From Chrysoporthe austroafricana (taxonomy: Eukaryota > Ascomycota > Sordariomycetes > Diaporthales > Cryphonectriaceae): a stretch of DNA of 64,000 bases. Position 1 is the stretch's first letter. Every line of letters starts with the position of its first letter. The stretch is taken from assembly GCA_001051155.2 (NCBI GenBank), contig JYIP02000008.1, positions 186,001 to 250,000 on the forward strand, in the 5' to 3' direction. The translations under genes were made by a program, and so were the position numbers. Under the pieces are notes generated by a model. The model did no database searches and had not been told where the DNA came from. It saw only the letters and a list, made by a program, of their open reading frames with translations. Positions 22,758-34,196 of this stretch are shown here, piece by piece.

Positions 22758-23257
22758 GGCATAGGGAACATGCCGCTCCGTTAGATCACTAGCCTGAGGT
22801 ACCCGTCGATATCGACGCCGTACTCGCAAGGGTGTGGTCAAAATAGCTTCGATTGTACAAATGTGACGTAATTTACAATCAATTGTCAATATCCACTGTC
22901 CAACTAGTACATCGCCCCAACCCGCTCGTCTGCCGTGCCGACTTGTAGAATAATAGTGAAGAGGGAGTGAAGAAGAAGATGGAGAGAGAGGAATAGGCAC
23001 ATGCTTGCACTAATGGGTCCCACCAGCCAAAGATCCGGAACCTTGAATCAAAGATTCATTGTAGACCTCACCGCCTCACTTTCCTTCGGACCATTCCCAA
23101 CGGTCGGCATCCACTTCTCTGCGTCCCCGAAGCGATCGACAGTCAAGCCAGCTCTGCCGGGGTTCTTCAAACCAGCCTCGATTTGCCGCTGGTACGACAC
23201 GTTCCGGAGCCTTTCCCCCTCGGCCGGTGTGAGTCGGAGCTATTGTCCCGGCCATAG
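22758..23257. other. Convergent intergenic region, sedolisin/DUF2306
   Basis: 500 bp with no gene. It holds the perfect 12-bp palindrome GTCGATATCGAC (22805-22816) and an inverted repeat with 7-bp arms at 22851-22857 and 22874-22880. Confidence 0.5.
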
Positions 23258-24302
23258 TCAGTCTACATCACGCATGCCGAAGCTCTGGCTGGCGAGGATT
23301 CTCCTCAAGGCAGCCATCTTAGAGACATTCACGTAGATCTCAACCCCGACCGCATGCAGAAAGAAAGACAACCACCCGGCAGCCCCGAAGTTGGACCCCA
23401 ACGCCACCGTCAGCTGGACGGCGCTACCTTTGTAGTCCGCCTCAACGGCGATCTGCTTGTAAGGGTTCGACCCGTCGAAGTAGGACGCGCAGTCGGGGTA
23501 TGCAGCGAGCGTGGCGTTTTCCGGCCCGAGAATGTACTCGACCTGCTCGCACGGCCGCGCCTCGTAGTAGCCACCGATGCGGGTGACAATCAGCGCGGCT
23601 ATGATCATGATGATCCGGACGGTGACGATCTGCCCAGCCTGGTAGCACGAGACTTTGTCAGTGTACACCACCTCTCTTTCTCTCTCTCTATCCATACGCC
23701 AATCGGCTCTCGCCCAGACAGGGCCGAGGATTGAGACTTACATAGAACCATGCTCGCAGCATCCAAGCCCGGTGCTCCTCGATCTGCAGCCTCTTGATGT
23801 TAATGTAGGCCATGAGCAAGGCGCCCACGAACACAATGGCCACGAGGCCGATCCAGTACTGCATCGCGAGGCTGCCACCGAACGCGTGCCTCGCTATCAT
23901 GAGAACCCCCGCCGTCGAGATCAGGGACAGCGTGATGATGACATATCCATTAAGCCTGTGGAAGAGGATCGCCCTGTGGCGGATGATGGGGATAAACTGG
24001 AAGATAACGAGGAACGCCGCGGGCAGGATCGCCGCCAGGTGCAGCATTATCCCAATATGCCCGGAGCCCTGGAGATAATATAGGCATTCGCCGGGCGCAG
24101 CGTGGTTCTGGCCTGCTCCTGGCCCGCAGAAGACTTTGTAGAAGCTCAAATATTGCAGCCTGGCCAAGGTGAAGCCCAGCAGGGTGCCTGCAAATATGAA
24201 CCAGAGGATGGCATTGTAGCCTTTGTGAAACCCGATAGGGTTGTAAATCTTGCGCATGAAAGCGACGAAGGAATTTGCTGGGGGCTTGTACGAGGCAGTC
24301 AT
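23258..24302 (-). CDS. DUF2306 family multi-pass membrane protein
   Basis: Exons 23742-24302 and 23258-23638; the intron has donor GTAAGT, branch CACTGAC and acceptor ACCAG, phase 0. The protein has 313 aa. There are about seven hydrophobic helices: one near 28-48 (ILWFIFAGTLLGFTL), then HIGIMLHLAAILPAAFLVIFQFIP, a HRLNGYVIITLSL helix following a conserved-looking HR pair, YWIGLVAIVFVGALLMAYI, an RAWMLRAWFYA segment after the HEEHRAWM-type charged loop, a helix just after the splice junction, and a final helix around GAAGWLSFFLHAVGVEIYV. The luminal/outer loop between the last helices holds three Cys and an N-x-T. The His/Arg pattern fits the DUF2306 family, whose function is unknown. Start ATG at 24302 chosen because the family begins just before the first helix. 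Confidence 0.8.
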
Positions 24303-25586
24303 AACGTTTGCTGAAGAGTTGAACACCGTGAAAATAGAAGAGGAAGGCGGCTGTTCTCGCAATGAAGACAACAAGAGTTGCTTTAAGTGTGGGAGAGCTC
24401 CTGGTTATTGTGGAAATGTGTGGAAAACAGATTTGAGAAGGTGGTATTTTACACGAGAAGTCCGAGAGAGAGGGTGGTGGATATTGATTCCTTTATAAGT
24501 TCGAGCTCTGACAGACACGCGTCCGTCCTAGAGCGCAATCCTGCTTGGCAACCGGTTTTGAAGCAAGAATTGAAGCAAGGCTAGATTATTTTGAGGATGT
24601 CCTAAGGGCTCCTGCCTTGCCCCCTATGCAGGCAACCTGACTGAGAGTGAAGCGCTCAGAGAACATGCTTGACGAATTACATTGATTATCAGGCTGTTGA
24701 CATCCCTCCTCACCTAGCTTGTATCAATGATCAGCACAAGGCTACGAAAGGGGCGATCGAATCCTGTCTCGTAAATCGGCCCAACGATGTGGTCTTGCCC
24801 TGTGAGTGCTACTCCTCCAATGCGCGCGTAGGATTTATAGTCAACACCAAAAAGGCTTAATACTCAGAGTAGGTTGGGATGTGATTCGAAACCAAGCTCA
24901 CCACGTTGACAGGCGGCGCGAAATGCTTCTGAATGCGGTTTGGTACCAGTCTGTTACGACGGCTCCTGTTACGACGGTCCTGTTAAATGCCTGCCTGCTC
25001 GTATTGACCTTTCAGCCATCCTCGCAGCCCTGGCGCAATCGCAGTCTCCTTTCTTGCTTATGTTCAATTTATAGAACTAATTCTTCTTTCACGTCAATAA
25101 GAGAAGGTTTTCGCAAGAAGCTCCCGGTGCATCCTGGGATCGATAATATCTTGTGGGAGCTTTGCCGGAAGATTTCGAGCATCGAACTGGAGGAGTTGAG
25201 GATATTACAATTCTGGAGTCAGCTCAGCTAGAATTGATTCGTCTATAAGGGAAATTACAGTCCGGAGGCCATAGATGAGATTATTTCATAAATACTCTGA
25301 CCCGTTCCGGTGGTTACTCGCCATCATTGAGTTGCTATTGGTGCAACCTCTGTCTCCGCTCTACTAGTTTAGCAACACTCGAATCCGAATCGACGACTAG
25401 TAGCGTAGCTGAAGTAAGCAGCATCCTGAGTTCATCCTGCAGCACGTCACAGCCCTGCTCTGGGGGCCGGAACGCGTCGCCGATGACGTCGACGCAGAGC
25501 CGGCGTATGTATATCGGAGGCCCCAAATAGGAAGCATTGCGCGCCAGATGCATCTGCCCAAGACTCGCCCTACCATATGACCAGTC
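24303..25586. other. Divergent promoter region, DUF2306/Zn2Cys6 factor
   Basis: 1.3 kb, more AT-rich than the genes around it. No conserved frame or RNA gene seen. Confidence 0.5.
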
Positions 25587-27321
25587 ATGGTGGGAGTTCC
25601 GGGGCGGTCGAAGGCGTGCCACACATGCCGTAAGAGGAAAAAAGGGGTAAGTTGGTCTGCATCCGTTTCGATTTCATCATGCTCCTGTGAGAGGAAAGAG
25701 ATTGCTCTGGCTGACCGGGAATTGAAGTGCGACTACCGGCGCCCTTCATGCGGCCAGTGTATCAGGGCCGGTGTCCAGTGTGGTGGATACGAGCGGGAAC
25801 GCATCTTCCTGAACTCTGATGCCTCTAGCCAGGGAGCCAGTGCAGCCTGGACAGCAAAGTCGGGAAGGGGAGGCGGAGAATCTAGCGCCACAACATCGAT
25901 CTCCCACCGGCGACAAGATGGGAACAGCGCCGCCGAGGTCGTTATGTTCGACGGACTGACCAGGACATCACGGGAGGAGAAATACATGTCCCTCTTCTGG
26001 AACAGCTACCTGCCCCGCAGCCGCAGCCCGGTCACGTCGTGCCGGTGGGCGAGCTCGGCGCAGCAGCTCTGCCGCACGGAGCCTGCGCTGCGCGCCGCGA
26101 TGCTGGCGGTGAGCCTGGCGATGCTCGCGGAGGCCGAGGGCGGCACCGGGGCGACCTGGCTGCGCGCCGAGGGCGTCCGCGCGTACGGGAGGGCCCTGCA
26201 GCTGGAGTCCGCGGCGCTGAGCTCGCCGTCGAGAGGCAGGAGCGACGCGGCACTGCTCGCGAGCAAGTTCATGACGACGTTCGAGATGCTATTCGGTAGC
26301 AACGAGGGTGACCTGCTAGCGCAGTCGCGGCACTGGCGGTCGCACAACCTCGGGTCCATGGCCATCATGGAGGCGAGGACGCCGTGGAGTGTGGTGGATG
26401 GGCACGGCCACGAGATATTCCTGGATTCACGATTGGTTTGGGTGAGTAGGGAATTCCCAACGGCTTCTCGGCTCCCGAGTGCGCTTTTGATGGAGTGCTC
26501 ACATCGCGCAGACCATAGCGGGCCTGAATCAACGAAAGCGCACGATCATGAGCAGTCCAAACTGGAAGACAGTACCATGGCTGAAATATCCCAAAGACGC
26601 TAGGGATGTGCTATTGGACATCTTCGTTGAGATACCGGGCCTACTTGAGGACATCGACCTTGCTATCGCAATGAACGATGGCGATAGTAAAAGTGCCCGG
26701 ATCCAAGAGCTCCTTCAAGTGTCTTGGGGATATGACGCTGAGCTTCAGCACTGGTACTCGGCTCAACGACCAGACCAAATATACGCGAAGGACCTCGCCC
26801 GCATATCGGAGAAAGGTCGCTTCATTGACGAGTTCCCAGATCTTTACACGCTGGTGTTATACTGGTGCTCTTGCCTTTACCTTTACAACGCTTTACAAGT
26901 ACTCCTCCGGCAACGCGATGTAGGCGGGCGAGGCAGACCGGAACCCGCCCCAGTGAGGGTTACCGACCTTCAACAGTATCTCCTCAACATTTGCAAAGTG
27001 CTTCCCGCGTTCTTCGATGACGGTGGCGGGAAAGTTAGTCTGTTGATGGCGGCGTTCCCGCTGGGCACAGTTCTGCAGTTCGCAATGGTGTTGGGCTTAG
27101 GTCAGGATTCTGAAGAGAAGAGAGCAATGTTTGCGTTGGCCTCAAAGCCACAGTTTAAGGCTGTCATGAGCTTCTTGAGCAGCCTTCAGCGCGAAACCCC
27201 CATCCGCGGGGAGCGTCCGGCATCAACCTTCGAGGCGCGAGCGAAGCACTGGGCTGGATGGAAGAGCGGAGCGAGCGGTCACACGGCAAGCTCAACACAT
27301 ATCGGGCAACTAGGCAACTAG
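25587..27321 (+). CDS. Zn(II)2Cys6 fungal transcription factor
   Basis: Exons 25587-25646, 25728-26441 and 26512-27321; all junctions are phase 0. The protein has 527 aa. The binuclear zinc cluster spans the first intron: CHTCRKRKKG from exon 1 joins CDYRRPSCGQCIRAGVQC from exon 2, giving C-x2-C-x6-C-x6-C-x2-C-x6-C exactly as in Gal4-type domains. This confirms the splice site (donor GTAAGT, branch GGCTGAC, acceptor GAAG). A Ser/Gly-rich linker follows, then a helical regulatory region of the fungal-specific transcription factor type (Fungal_trans_2 like), including YMSLFWNSYLPR and LVLYWCSCLYLYNALQ. Target genes cannot be told. It might regulate the divergently transcribed DUF2306 gene, but nothing in the sequence shows that. 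Confidence 0.88.
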
Positions 27322-27911
27322 GTGGCGCGCGGCCTGCATATGAATGCTAAGGTGCTTGTCCCGGGCCCTGAGACGGGTGTCTTGATTCCGGCAGCTGGTC
27401 CTTGCTCGTTGCAATAATTACTCAAACCCCGCAGCCATTCACTGTGTGTGGTGACAATGTGGTTCCACTCATACAGCACGGAGGTTCAAGTATTGCTCGT
27501 CCAATACCGTTAGAGTCATTACTCGTCATTCTCGGACTATTTACAGCAACGTCACGGGGTCAGCAGCTGTGTCTCCAACTCTATTTGCAGACGTTGGATG
27601 GCCAAAGTCTCTCGGCCAATCGGGACTTCGTCTAAATGTGCTATGTCTTCAGGTCGTCAGCAGATCACTCTCAGAGAGGCCGGACTTGGAACCCGTTTGG
27701 CATAGTCTGTGCAGCGGTGCAGCCCTTCATGTGCTGGGGCTGACCGGGAAGATTTAGATTTGCACAAGTTTGAAGTGCTATGCATGCACGCAGGTCTCAG
27801 CATAACATCTGACGGTCTAAGGCACAGTAATGACCCCAGCGACTACTTCCTCGGCTCCCGGAGTTTCTCTTCGAGTTATAGCTACCTATGCACGCCTCTG
27901 AGTACTAGTCT
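27322..27911. other. Convergent intergenic region, Zn2Cys6 factor/ATG14
   Basis: 590 bp between stop codons. No gene or notable repeat. Confidence 0.5.
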
Positions 27912-29508
27912 TCACCTGGACTTAATCTTTGTCCAACCGCTTGTGCCGGAGCCTCTCGTATTCTCTCTCGTATTCTCTGCGGTTGGCGGGTCGTCTAGGT
28001 TAAGCTTAGAAAAGTCCTCAATCGTCGAATCGGCCGTAGTTCTAGCGGTGGAGGTTGACATAACGCTCTCAACACCAAAAAGACGGTCATCGGACTCCGC
28101 TGAGCGTTTGTGTCTGCCCTGGACGCCATCCTCCATCGGCTCATCTGGGGCCCAGGCATCATCTTCGAGCATCTCCCAGTCTAGCCCATCAGCGTCGCTC
28201 AGCATTTTCTTCTTCAGACGATCCGCTAATTTCACCGGGTTGGGAAGTTTAAAGCTCCTGAGGAACTCATTGCCTTCCGCACCTCCTAGAAAGGTATGGG
28301 TCGTGCCGTGAGACCAGCGCCCCATCATAGGTTTTGTGTTACCTCCCAATTGGTCAGTGGGTAATCCAGGGACCGCCGTCTCATCAGGCGTCTGCGCTAG
28401 CCGTAGGGCAGGGTTGTTGGTCAGTTGACTCCCGATCAGGAGGTTGTACAAGTTGCGACCCATGTTACAGACATCTTCGTATGATGTCTTGTCTCCTATA
28501 GGTACCCCTTGGGTGCAACAAGCCCAGGCGATGTCGTAAGCCAGCAATACCACCCCCTCGATGAACAATGAATATGTCGATGGGTCTTCTCTTGCCAGGG
28601 TCAACAATGGTTTGTCAATGAAAAGCGGCCGAGGCCGTGGTGTGTGCTTTGGACTTTGGTCTTGCGGCACGGTTGAAGGTATGGCGACCGTCCCGGGAAA
28701 AGGTACCTCCCCATGACGATACGAAGATGCTAGGGAGAGAATCGTCGGCCTGGGATAGTCGCTATGAGGCAGTGTGACTTCTGCAGGCAGACGGATTGCC
28801 AGATAGTGTGAAGCCAGCATTAGTATGTGAGCAATGTGGGCAAGCGAATTCGTGATGGCTTCCGGGGATGCATCTGGGTCCAATTAGTATATTCAGAAGA
28901 GTATGACAAAAAGGCGACATACTGATCATGCCAGGCAACTCTATCATCTCGATGCCACCGAGCTCGTATCTGTTGCTCCTCTTTATACGGCGAAGGCCGT
29001 ACACCCGTGCAGCCTCCATACACAAGAACCCCTTGGTGGCAGCCGTACTCTCAAAGACCCTGTTCCATCTGTACCTGGTCATCTGGATGGACCTCTCGGT
29101 GTCCTCGAGAAGCCTGGTGCGGCGCGCGGTGATCCCACTTGAAGCCTCAGCAAGATCTGCCTTCCTCCTAGCTACTTTCTTTTTGCGCTCTTCGATCTCT
29201 CTTCTCGCGATCTCTACCTCGGCGCGCAGCTTGTCCGCTTGTGCGATAATCTGGCTGGTCCTGTCCGCAGCCTGCACTTCTTCGGCCTTCATCTTCTCGA
29301 GACAGACAGCCTTTGCTGCTCCAACGCCTCGCGAAGAGGGGGTCGAGTCGGACAGGACTGTGTTGATCTGCTGCTCGAGAGCCTCGTTTTCGATCAAGCC
29401 CTTGGCGTGGGCGATGCGCCACTCGTACAAGCGATTTCTCGCATCGACGGCGCAGAGAAAGGGAAGCTTCTGCGGATGATGAGACCGATGGCAGACATCG
29501 CAGTTCAT
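27912..29508 (-). CDS. ATG14: Autophagy-related protein 14, PI3-kinase complex I subunit
   Basis: Exons 28923-29508 and 27912-28873; the 49-bp intron (donor GTATGT, branch CTAAT, acceptor CCCAG) joins LPGMI-N-ASPEAITNS. The protein has 515 aa. The start is the ATG of MNCDVCHRSHH; a GTG lies further upstream in the frame and is not needed. The N-terminal C-x2-C followed by PFLCAVDARNRLYEWRI is the cysteine signature of fungal Atg14. A coiled coil follows (about 45-170: LENEALEQQI, then a long EIEERKKKVARRKADL stretch). The C-terminal half carries LASHYLAIRLPAEVTLPH and DYPRPTI, the UVRAG/Atg14 core. Atg14 directs the Vps34-Vps15-Atg6 complex to the pre-autophagosomal site. The C-terminal 90 residues are acidic/disordered. 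ATG6, its coiled-coil partner, is 10 kb downstream. Confidence 0.85.
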
Positions 29509-30422
29509 ATTGGCCAGCTGATCGCCCACGGGCGCTGGCTTGCTCTCGCCTTCTGGATCTTGAGGCTGAGGATCGGGTCAAGTCACGGCGGACCTACTAA
29601 GGCGTCGCACAGCCGTAACGTCGAGTTATCATTGCGTTTGGGTTCTCTGCAATACGAAAAGCGCTAGTTCTGCAGGTCAAAGAAGCGAAGGGATCCGGTT
29701 TTTGTGGCGCAGAAGGGAGGGCGCCGGCGTCCTACTGTCGAGGTCGAGGTTTAGGTTGAGTCGGCTCGCGTTTGGGTTAGGGTGGTTAAGGTGGCACACC
29801 TGCACAATCGTCATTCGAGGCACCTCGTCACTGTCAGGCACCGTGGTCAGCAGCAGGCAGAGCCGCCCGTGCCTACCCACCAACATCCCTGTCACGTTTC
29901 GCTGTCACGCACTGATGTTACTGGGGCAGACCCTGTCGTGTCCCCTTATCGCGGTTGTTATCGTACCAGCCCATGCTGCCCAGTGCTGCCCCAGACTCCA
30001 TTCAGCCCCTCAGATCTGCCTTGCGCATTCTTGAGATCGAATTCGCGTCTCGTTCTGAGATATACTCAAGGCACAAAAAAGATCCACTTAGCTCGCCTTA
30101 CTTCAAACGATCAGCCTAGGCTCTTTGATCGGGGGTGAATTCTGCTACTCAAAGACGAAGAAAAGGCATTGACCCTCCCCTCGAGAAGAGAGGCAGACGG
30201 GCTGCTGGGGAGCCACGATCCTGTCACGGAGACGAGAACGACATTCTAAGTATACGGCCAGTCAGCTATCACACGAAAAAAGAGCATAGTGCGTCCGTAT
30301 CGACCTGAGAGGGTAGCGGCCACTGCGTTCGGCAGCCTTCTATCCGCGCCAGCTACGCCACACCTGCACCTGCGCCTGCAACACCGACAGACCAGCGTAC
30401 AGCAAGGGTATTCGGGGTCAGG
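29509..30422. other. Divergent promoter region, ATG14/orphan
   Basis: 914 bp without a supported gene. A single TTAGGG occurs near 29775, not a tandem array. Confidence 0.5.
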
Positions 30423-31213
30423 ATGGACGAGAACAGGTCTACGACGCCACCTCTGCCGCCGCCAGAGTCCCCCGAGACCCTGCTGCAGCAACCCCGTGCC
30501 TCCTCCCACCACCGACCCGCAAGTGCTCAACCTGAGCGAGAGGACCAAGAGGGCCTGACCGAATCCATGGAGGTTGGCACACAGGAATCCAAGATGGAGC
30601 CAGACCGTCAAAGCAGACTGCCGCGTCCTCTTCACGGCAGGGTTTCTGAGCCGCTGCGCGGCCTCCTCACCGGCCACCAGGCGGATGGACGAAGTCATGC
30701 AGCCAACATCGCCCACGCCCCTTATATTGCCGCAGAGAGGCCATCTACACCTGGTACTCCAGCGAACTTGACCCCGTTTGATTGGGCTGACCTTGAAGCG
30801 AGGTTTGAGAAGGCGCTGGCAGACGCTAACACACACGAGGATGGATTGGTGGCCGAATTTGAAGCTCTGGTCAAGGTAATTTGATTTGGCGCCCCTCACC
30901 CTGACGTGTTCTTCTTTCTGTTGTTGTTTTGCAAATTGGCATCGGGTCAGCTAATCCCGAGCGCTCAGTATTTCAACATCTGGGCTTCCACTGCCTCTGC
31001 GCATGACAATGAACGGGCAGTCAAACGACTGCAGACTCGATCCCACTTTGTCAAGCTCAAGGAGACCGATCTAGGCTCAAAGCGGCAGAACTGTGAGTCC
31101 GAGATCCACCGTGCCATATTCGCGAAGTGTGGCTGACCTCCCGAAATGTAGACGAACAGGTTGTGCAAGCCTTCCAGAGTGCCATGCTCTTGCTCAATCA
31201 GGCGCAGACTTGA
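30423..31213 (+). CDS. Small uncharacterised helical protein
   Basis: Exons 30423-30875, 30969-31092 and 31152-31213; donors GTAATT and GTGAGT, acceptors CTCAG and TGTAG. Phases agree (LVK|YFNIW; RQN-Y-EQVV), giving 212 aa. Residues 1-115 are Pro/Ser/Glu-rich and disordered. Residues 117-212 form a compact, probably all-helical domain: PFDWADLEARFEKALADAN, then a FEALVKYFNIWAST helix, NERAVKRLQTRSHFVKLKE and a final YEQVVQAFQSAMLLL helix. This end looks conserved and structured (regular heptad-like spacing, buried aromatics), but I cannot name the family. The three-exon model rests on frame and splice signals, which is fair evidence of a real gene. Confidence 0.7.
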
Positions 31214-31689
31214 CTAGGGTCGCCTGCGAAAGCGATAGAGCGGTGAGCACGCTCAGACGGGGCTTGACGGAGACTGAGATCGGGGGGTTCGCTGTCCGGC
31301 CATTTGTCGGATATTATATTATTAGTATTGCTTGCATGCTGACCGTTGGTGTCACTTGAGACCCTGGGAACAGATGCGTGCGTATATATTTAAATTTGTT
31401 TGCGCCCTTCGGAGGTAAGAATATATCCCCGAAAGGGACTTGTTGTATTTGACTGATGATTACATGTCAGGACTTCTGTAGACTTTCATCAATGTCACAA
31501 GAGGCGATATTGGAGTTCGCTATCAACTCGACTTCAAACACGAGTGTCTTTAGGTGCGATTACGTATACACGCTAGGTGCCAGCGCCCGGAGCTCATCCC
31601 TGCCTGCTGCCTTGTGCCTTACTCAGTACACCCGAACTTCTGGCTCTGTTTGCTGTAGTCCCACCTATAACTCGCCAACCTCGCGTGCC
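31214..31689. other. Tandem intergenic region
   Basis: 476 bp between the small helical protein and the DUF3807-like gene. AT-rich stretch with TATATATTTAAATTT near 31383; no gene. Confidence 0.5.
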
Positions 31690-32671
31690 ATGGACGCGGC
31701 GGCGCCATCGTCAGCATCTGTCCCTGAGCCGGCCGCGCCGACACTCGCGTCGCTTCTGACGAATCTCAACCTCCCAGAGTCCGTCCGTCAGGCACTCGCA
31801 CACAAGACGCGAAACGACCCAGCCGCCCGCTTGTTGGTCGATCGCGTGCTCCACGGTACGGCCACGCTGGGAGACAACTTTCGTTTCTTGATGCTTCTCA
31901 ACCAAATCACGCTCGAGGAATATCGACGGGTGCAACCGATGAATACGCGCAAGAGCCGACGGCCGCGTACGCGATGTCGCAACTAGAACGGCGTTCCGCC
32001 CAGGCACTTTGTGTTCCCCAGATCAAGGAGGTATGTACTGTTTCCATTTGACATACACAGCTCACACGCTCAATTGATGACTCTCTTCCATTTCCCAGAC
32101 AGATCTGGCTTCGTTCCACGAGGCGCACTTTGGCGACATCGCGATCGCTGCCTTCGCCAAAGATTTTCTCACCCCTAGCGCAGCGTCGCACGACGAGATA
32201 CCCCACAGTGGCGATGAATACTCTGAGGAAGATGAGGATGATGGCTTGGGCTACTACCCGGACGGGGTCAAGCGCACCCTGACAGACGAGCAGATCGCCA
32301 TGTTCCGACATTCTGAGCTGCAAGCACTGCAGAGAGCACAAGAGCAAGGCCAAGCCCAGCGCAGGCGGAATAGCTCGTCCCCTATACCTATGGATCTCGA
32401 GACTGAGGGTGGCGAGGATGGAGAGATACAGGATGACGAGGGTGTACAACCAGCAGTCGCGCCTAAGAAGAAAAAGAAGAACAAAAAGAAGAAGCGCGGA
32501 AGTGGGAACAGCAACAAGAAACAGTGGGAGCCGGACCCCGAACGTCGCAAGAGGACATGGGATGTTGTGGAGACAGGACTGGATGCCCTGGCATACGACG
32601 ACATGACCCAGTCCGGGTCAGCATCTGATCATGTGGCTCAACGGCGGAGGATCACGTATGACGATGGATGA
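31690..32671 (+). CDS. DUF3807-like protein; 5' gene model uncertain
   Basis: The 3' part is firm: exon 32099-32671, preceded by an intron 32031-32098 (donor GTATGT, acceptor CCCAG). It encodes TDLASFHEAHFGDIAIAAF, an acidic stretch, LTDEQIAMFRHSELQAL and a Lys-rich basic patch, which resembles the fungal DUF3807 family. The upstream reading is unclear. ATG 31690 opens a 98-codon frame (APTLASLLTNLNLPESVRQ...) that ends in TAG at about 31986, while the frame feeding the intron at 32031 is shifted. A candidate solution is an extra intron 31856-31917 (donor GTACGG, acceptor CTCGAG), giving 283 aa. Alternatively the DUF3807 protein starts at ATG 31974 and the first frame is separate. Function unknown; nuclear location is suggested by the basic patch. 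Confidence 0.6.
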
Positions 32672-34196
32672 TGCTGTCTTCATGGGCAAGAATACTGCAT
32701 TATTGTGCCCCGATTGAGCTCTGCCAAGTTCCCGGCGCGTTACATGCTGTGAGTACCTCCTCTTGCTTTCGTGACCTCTCTCTACATTCATCATGATGAA
32801 AACCTTAGTATCGTCATCCTTAGTCGGAAATCCAACGGAGTGACCTGGACGTGGGCGGCCTGGCTGCTTTGTCTGGTCACTCGCGGAGGATCGTGTCGAG
32901 CAATAATCTTCTCTCTGAAATTTGAACCACCCCAGCTCATTCTCCGCCCCCCTAGCATCTACTATCAATACAGGCTGACCACCATCCTAGTCATGCGAGA
33001 TTTGACCAGGGTCGGTCAGCGAACGACCCTTGGGGACTCGGGTATATTCGGGAACATGATCATGGCTTCGGCAGCAGGATGGACAACCTGGTAGTAGGGC
33101 AAGAACTGGAAACTGGAGGAACACGGGAATCAGTGTTTAACGGAAAGTTGCCTTCGTAATGCTAAGTTGAAGCCTTCAGGGCTGCTTACCAAGGGCTTCC
33201 CTATTGGGAAGGGGAGGAGTCCACCATGGATGACTCTCACTCCACTGTTTCTCACTTCGAGAATACACACAGTGAGACCTGAAAACCATCCTGAGGCCGA
33301 GAATGGCATAGTGTACTTGGCCTCATGCAGTATACTTGGCAGTATATTTGGTGTGAATACATTGCCATAATATGGTTTTGGGATGCACTTCCTGCCGAGG
33401 ATTGTGAGATGCTCGCGGAGAGGTTAATTTGTTGCTCAGAGTTGGCCAGCGTAACACATAAATACATATAAACTCTCTTGAACAGCTGAGCAGCTCCAAG
33501 GAAGAAGAAACTGACAACCTTAGATCAAGAAGAAGGAAAAGAGAAAGTCGTAGAGCGAATGTGACGAGGCTGTGGGCTTCCTCCAACGGAGTCCTCAAAA
33601 CATACTTGCCTCGCTGGTCCGACGCTGTAATCCTCTTCTAGTGGGCCAGAATCGCTATGGTATGCAGATTGCTACAAGCATATCGCAAAGTTCTGCATTT
33701 GAGCCGGAGAACTTCAACAAATTGAATCCCTTTCGTCGAGACAGTCTTAACGCTGAATCGATACATCCCCCTACTGTGCCAGCCGAGACAGTGACACGCT
33801 TAATGGTGTAGAAGCTTCTGAGCTTCGGATATTTCAAAGAGCCGCGCAGTTCAACATCACTCAGTCATGGCCCAGACAATAAGAGAACAACCAGCTACTC
33901 ACCGTAATTACCTGTGATAGTCTCACTGCAGCGGTGCAACCCGAACCCTCAGGGTCCAGACCCCTGCTGGATCTTGCATGCTTACATAGTACATCCTGTT
34001 TTCGGTACTAGCGCTTAAAGATAACGACATCCCACCTTGATTCTGCGTCGCAGCCTCCGAACCCTCGAATCCACGTCGAGCGGTTTATCCGGACAGGAGA
34101 CCACTCAACCCCACACCTCTCCCCTCCCATCATCTTCGCGAGGATTGAGAGGCGCGCTCGCTCACCTCCTCCGCGCCCAAGGGATCGCCAGAAAAG
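32672..34196. other. Long 5' flank of the CK2 alpha gene
   Basis: 1.5 kb between genes on the same strand. No conserved frame or RNA gene; the last 200 bases look like a leader of the CK2 gene, ending AAAGATGGC at the start. Confidence 0.5.

Noticed and set aside
22089..23000. 303-codon open frame on the minus strand
   Set aside because: Antisense to the sedolisin catalytic exon; no family resemblance.
29766..29795. Telomere-like TTAGGG word
   Set aside because: A single copy with degenerate neighbours, not a tandem array, inside the ATG14 promoter.
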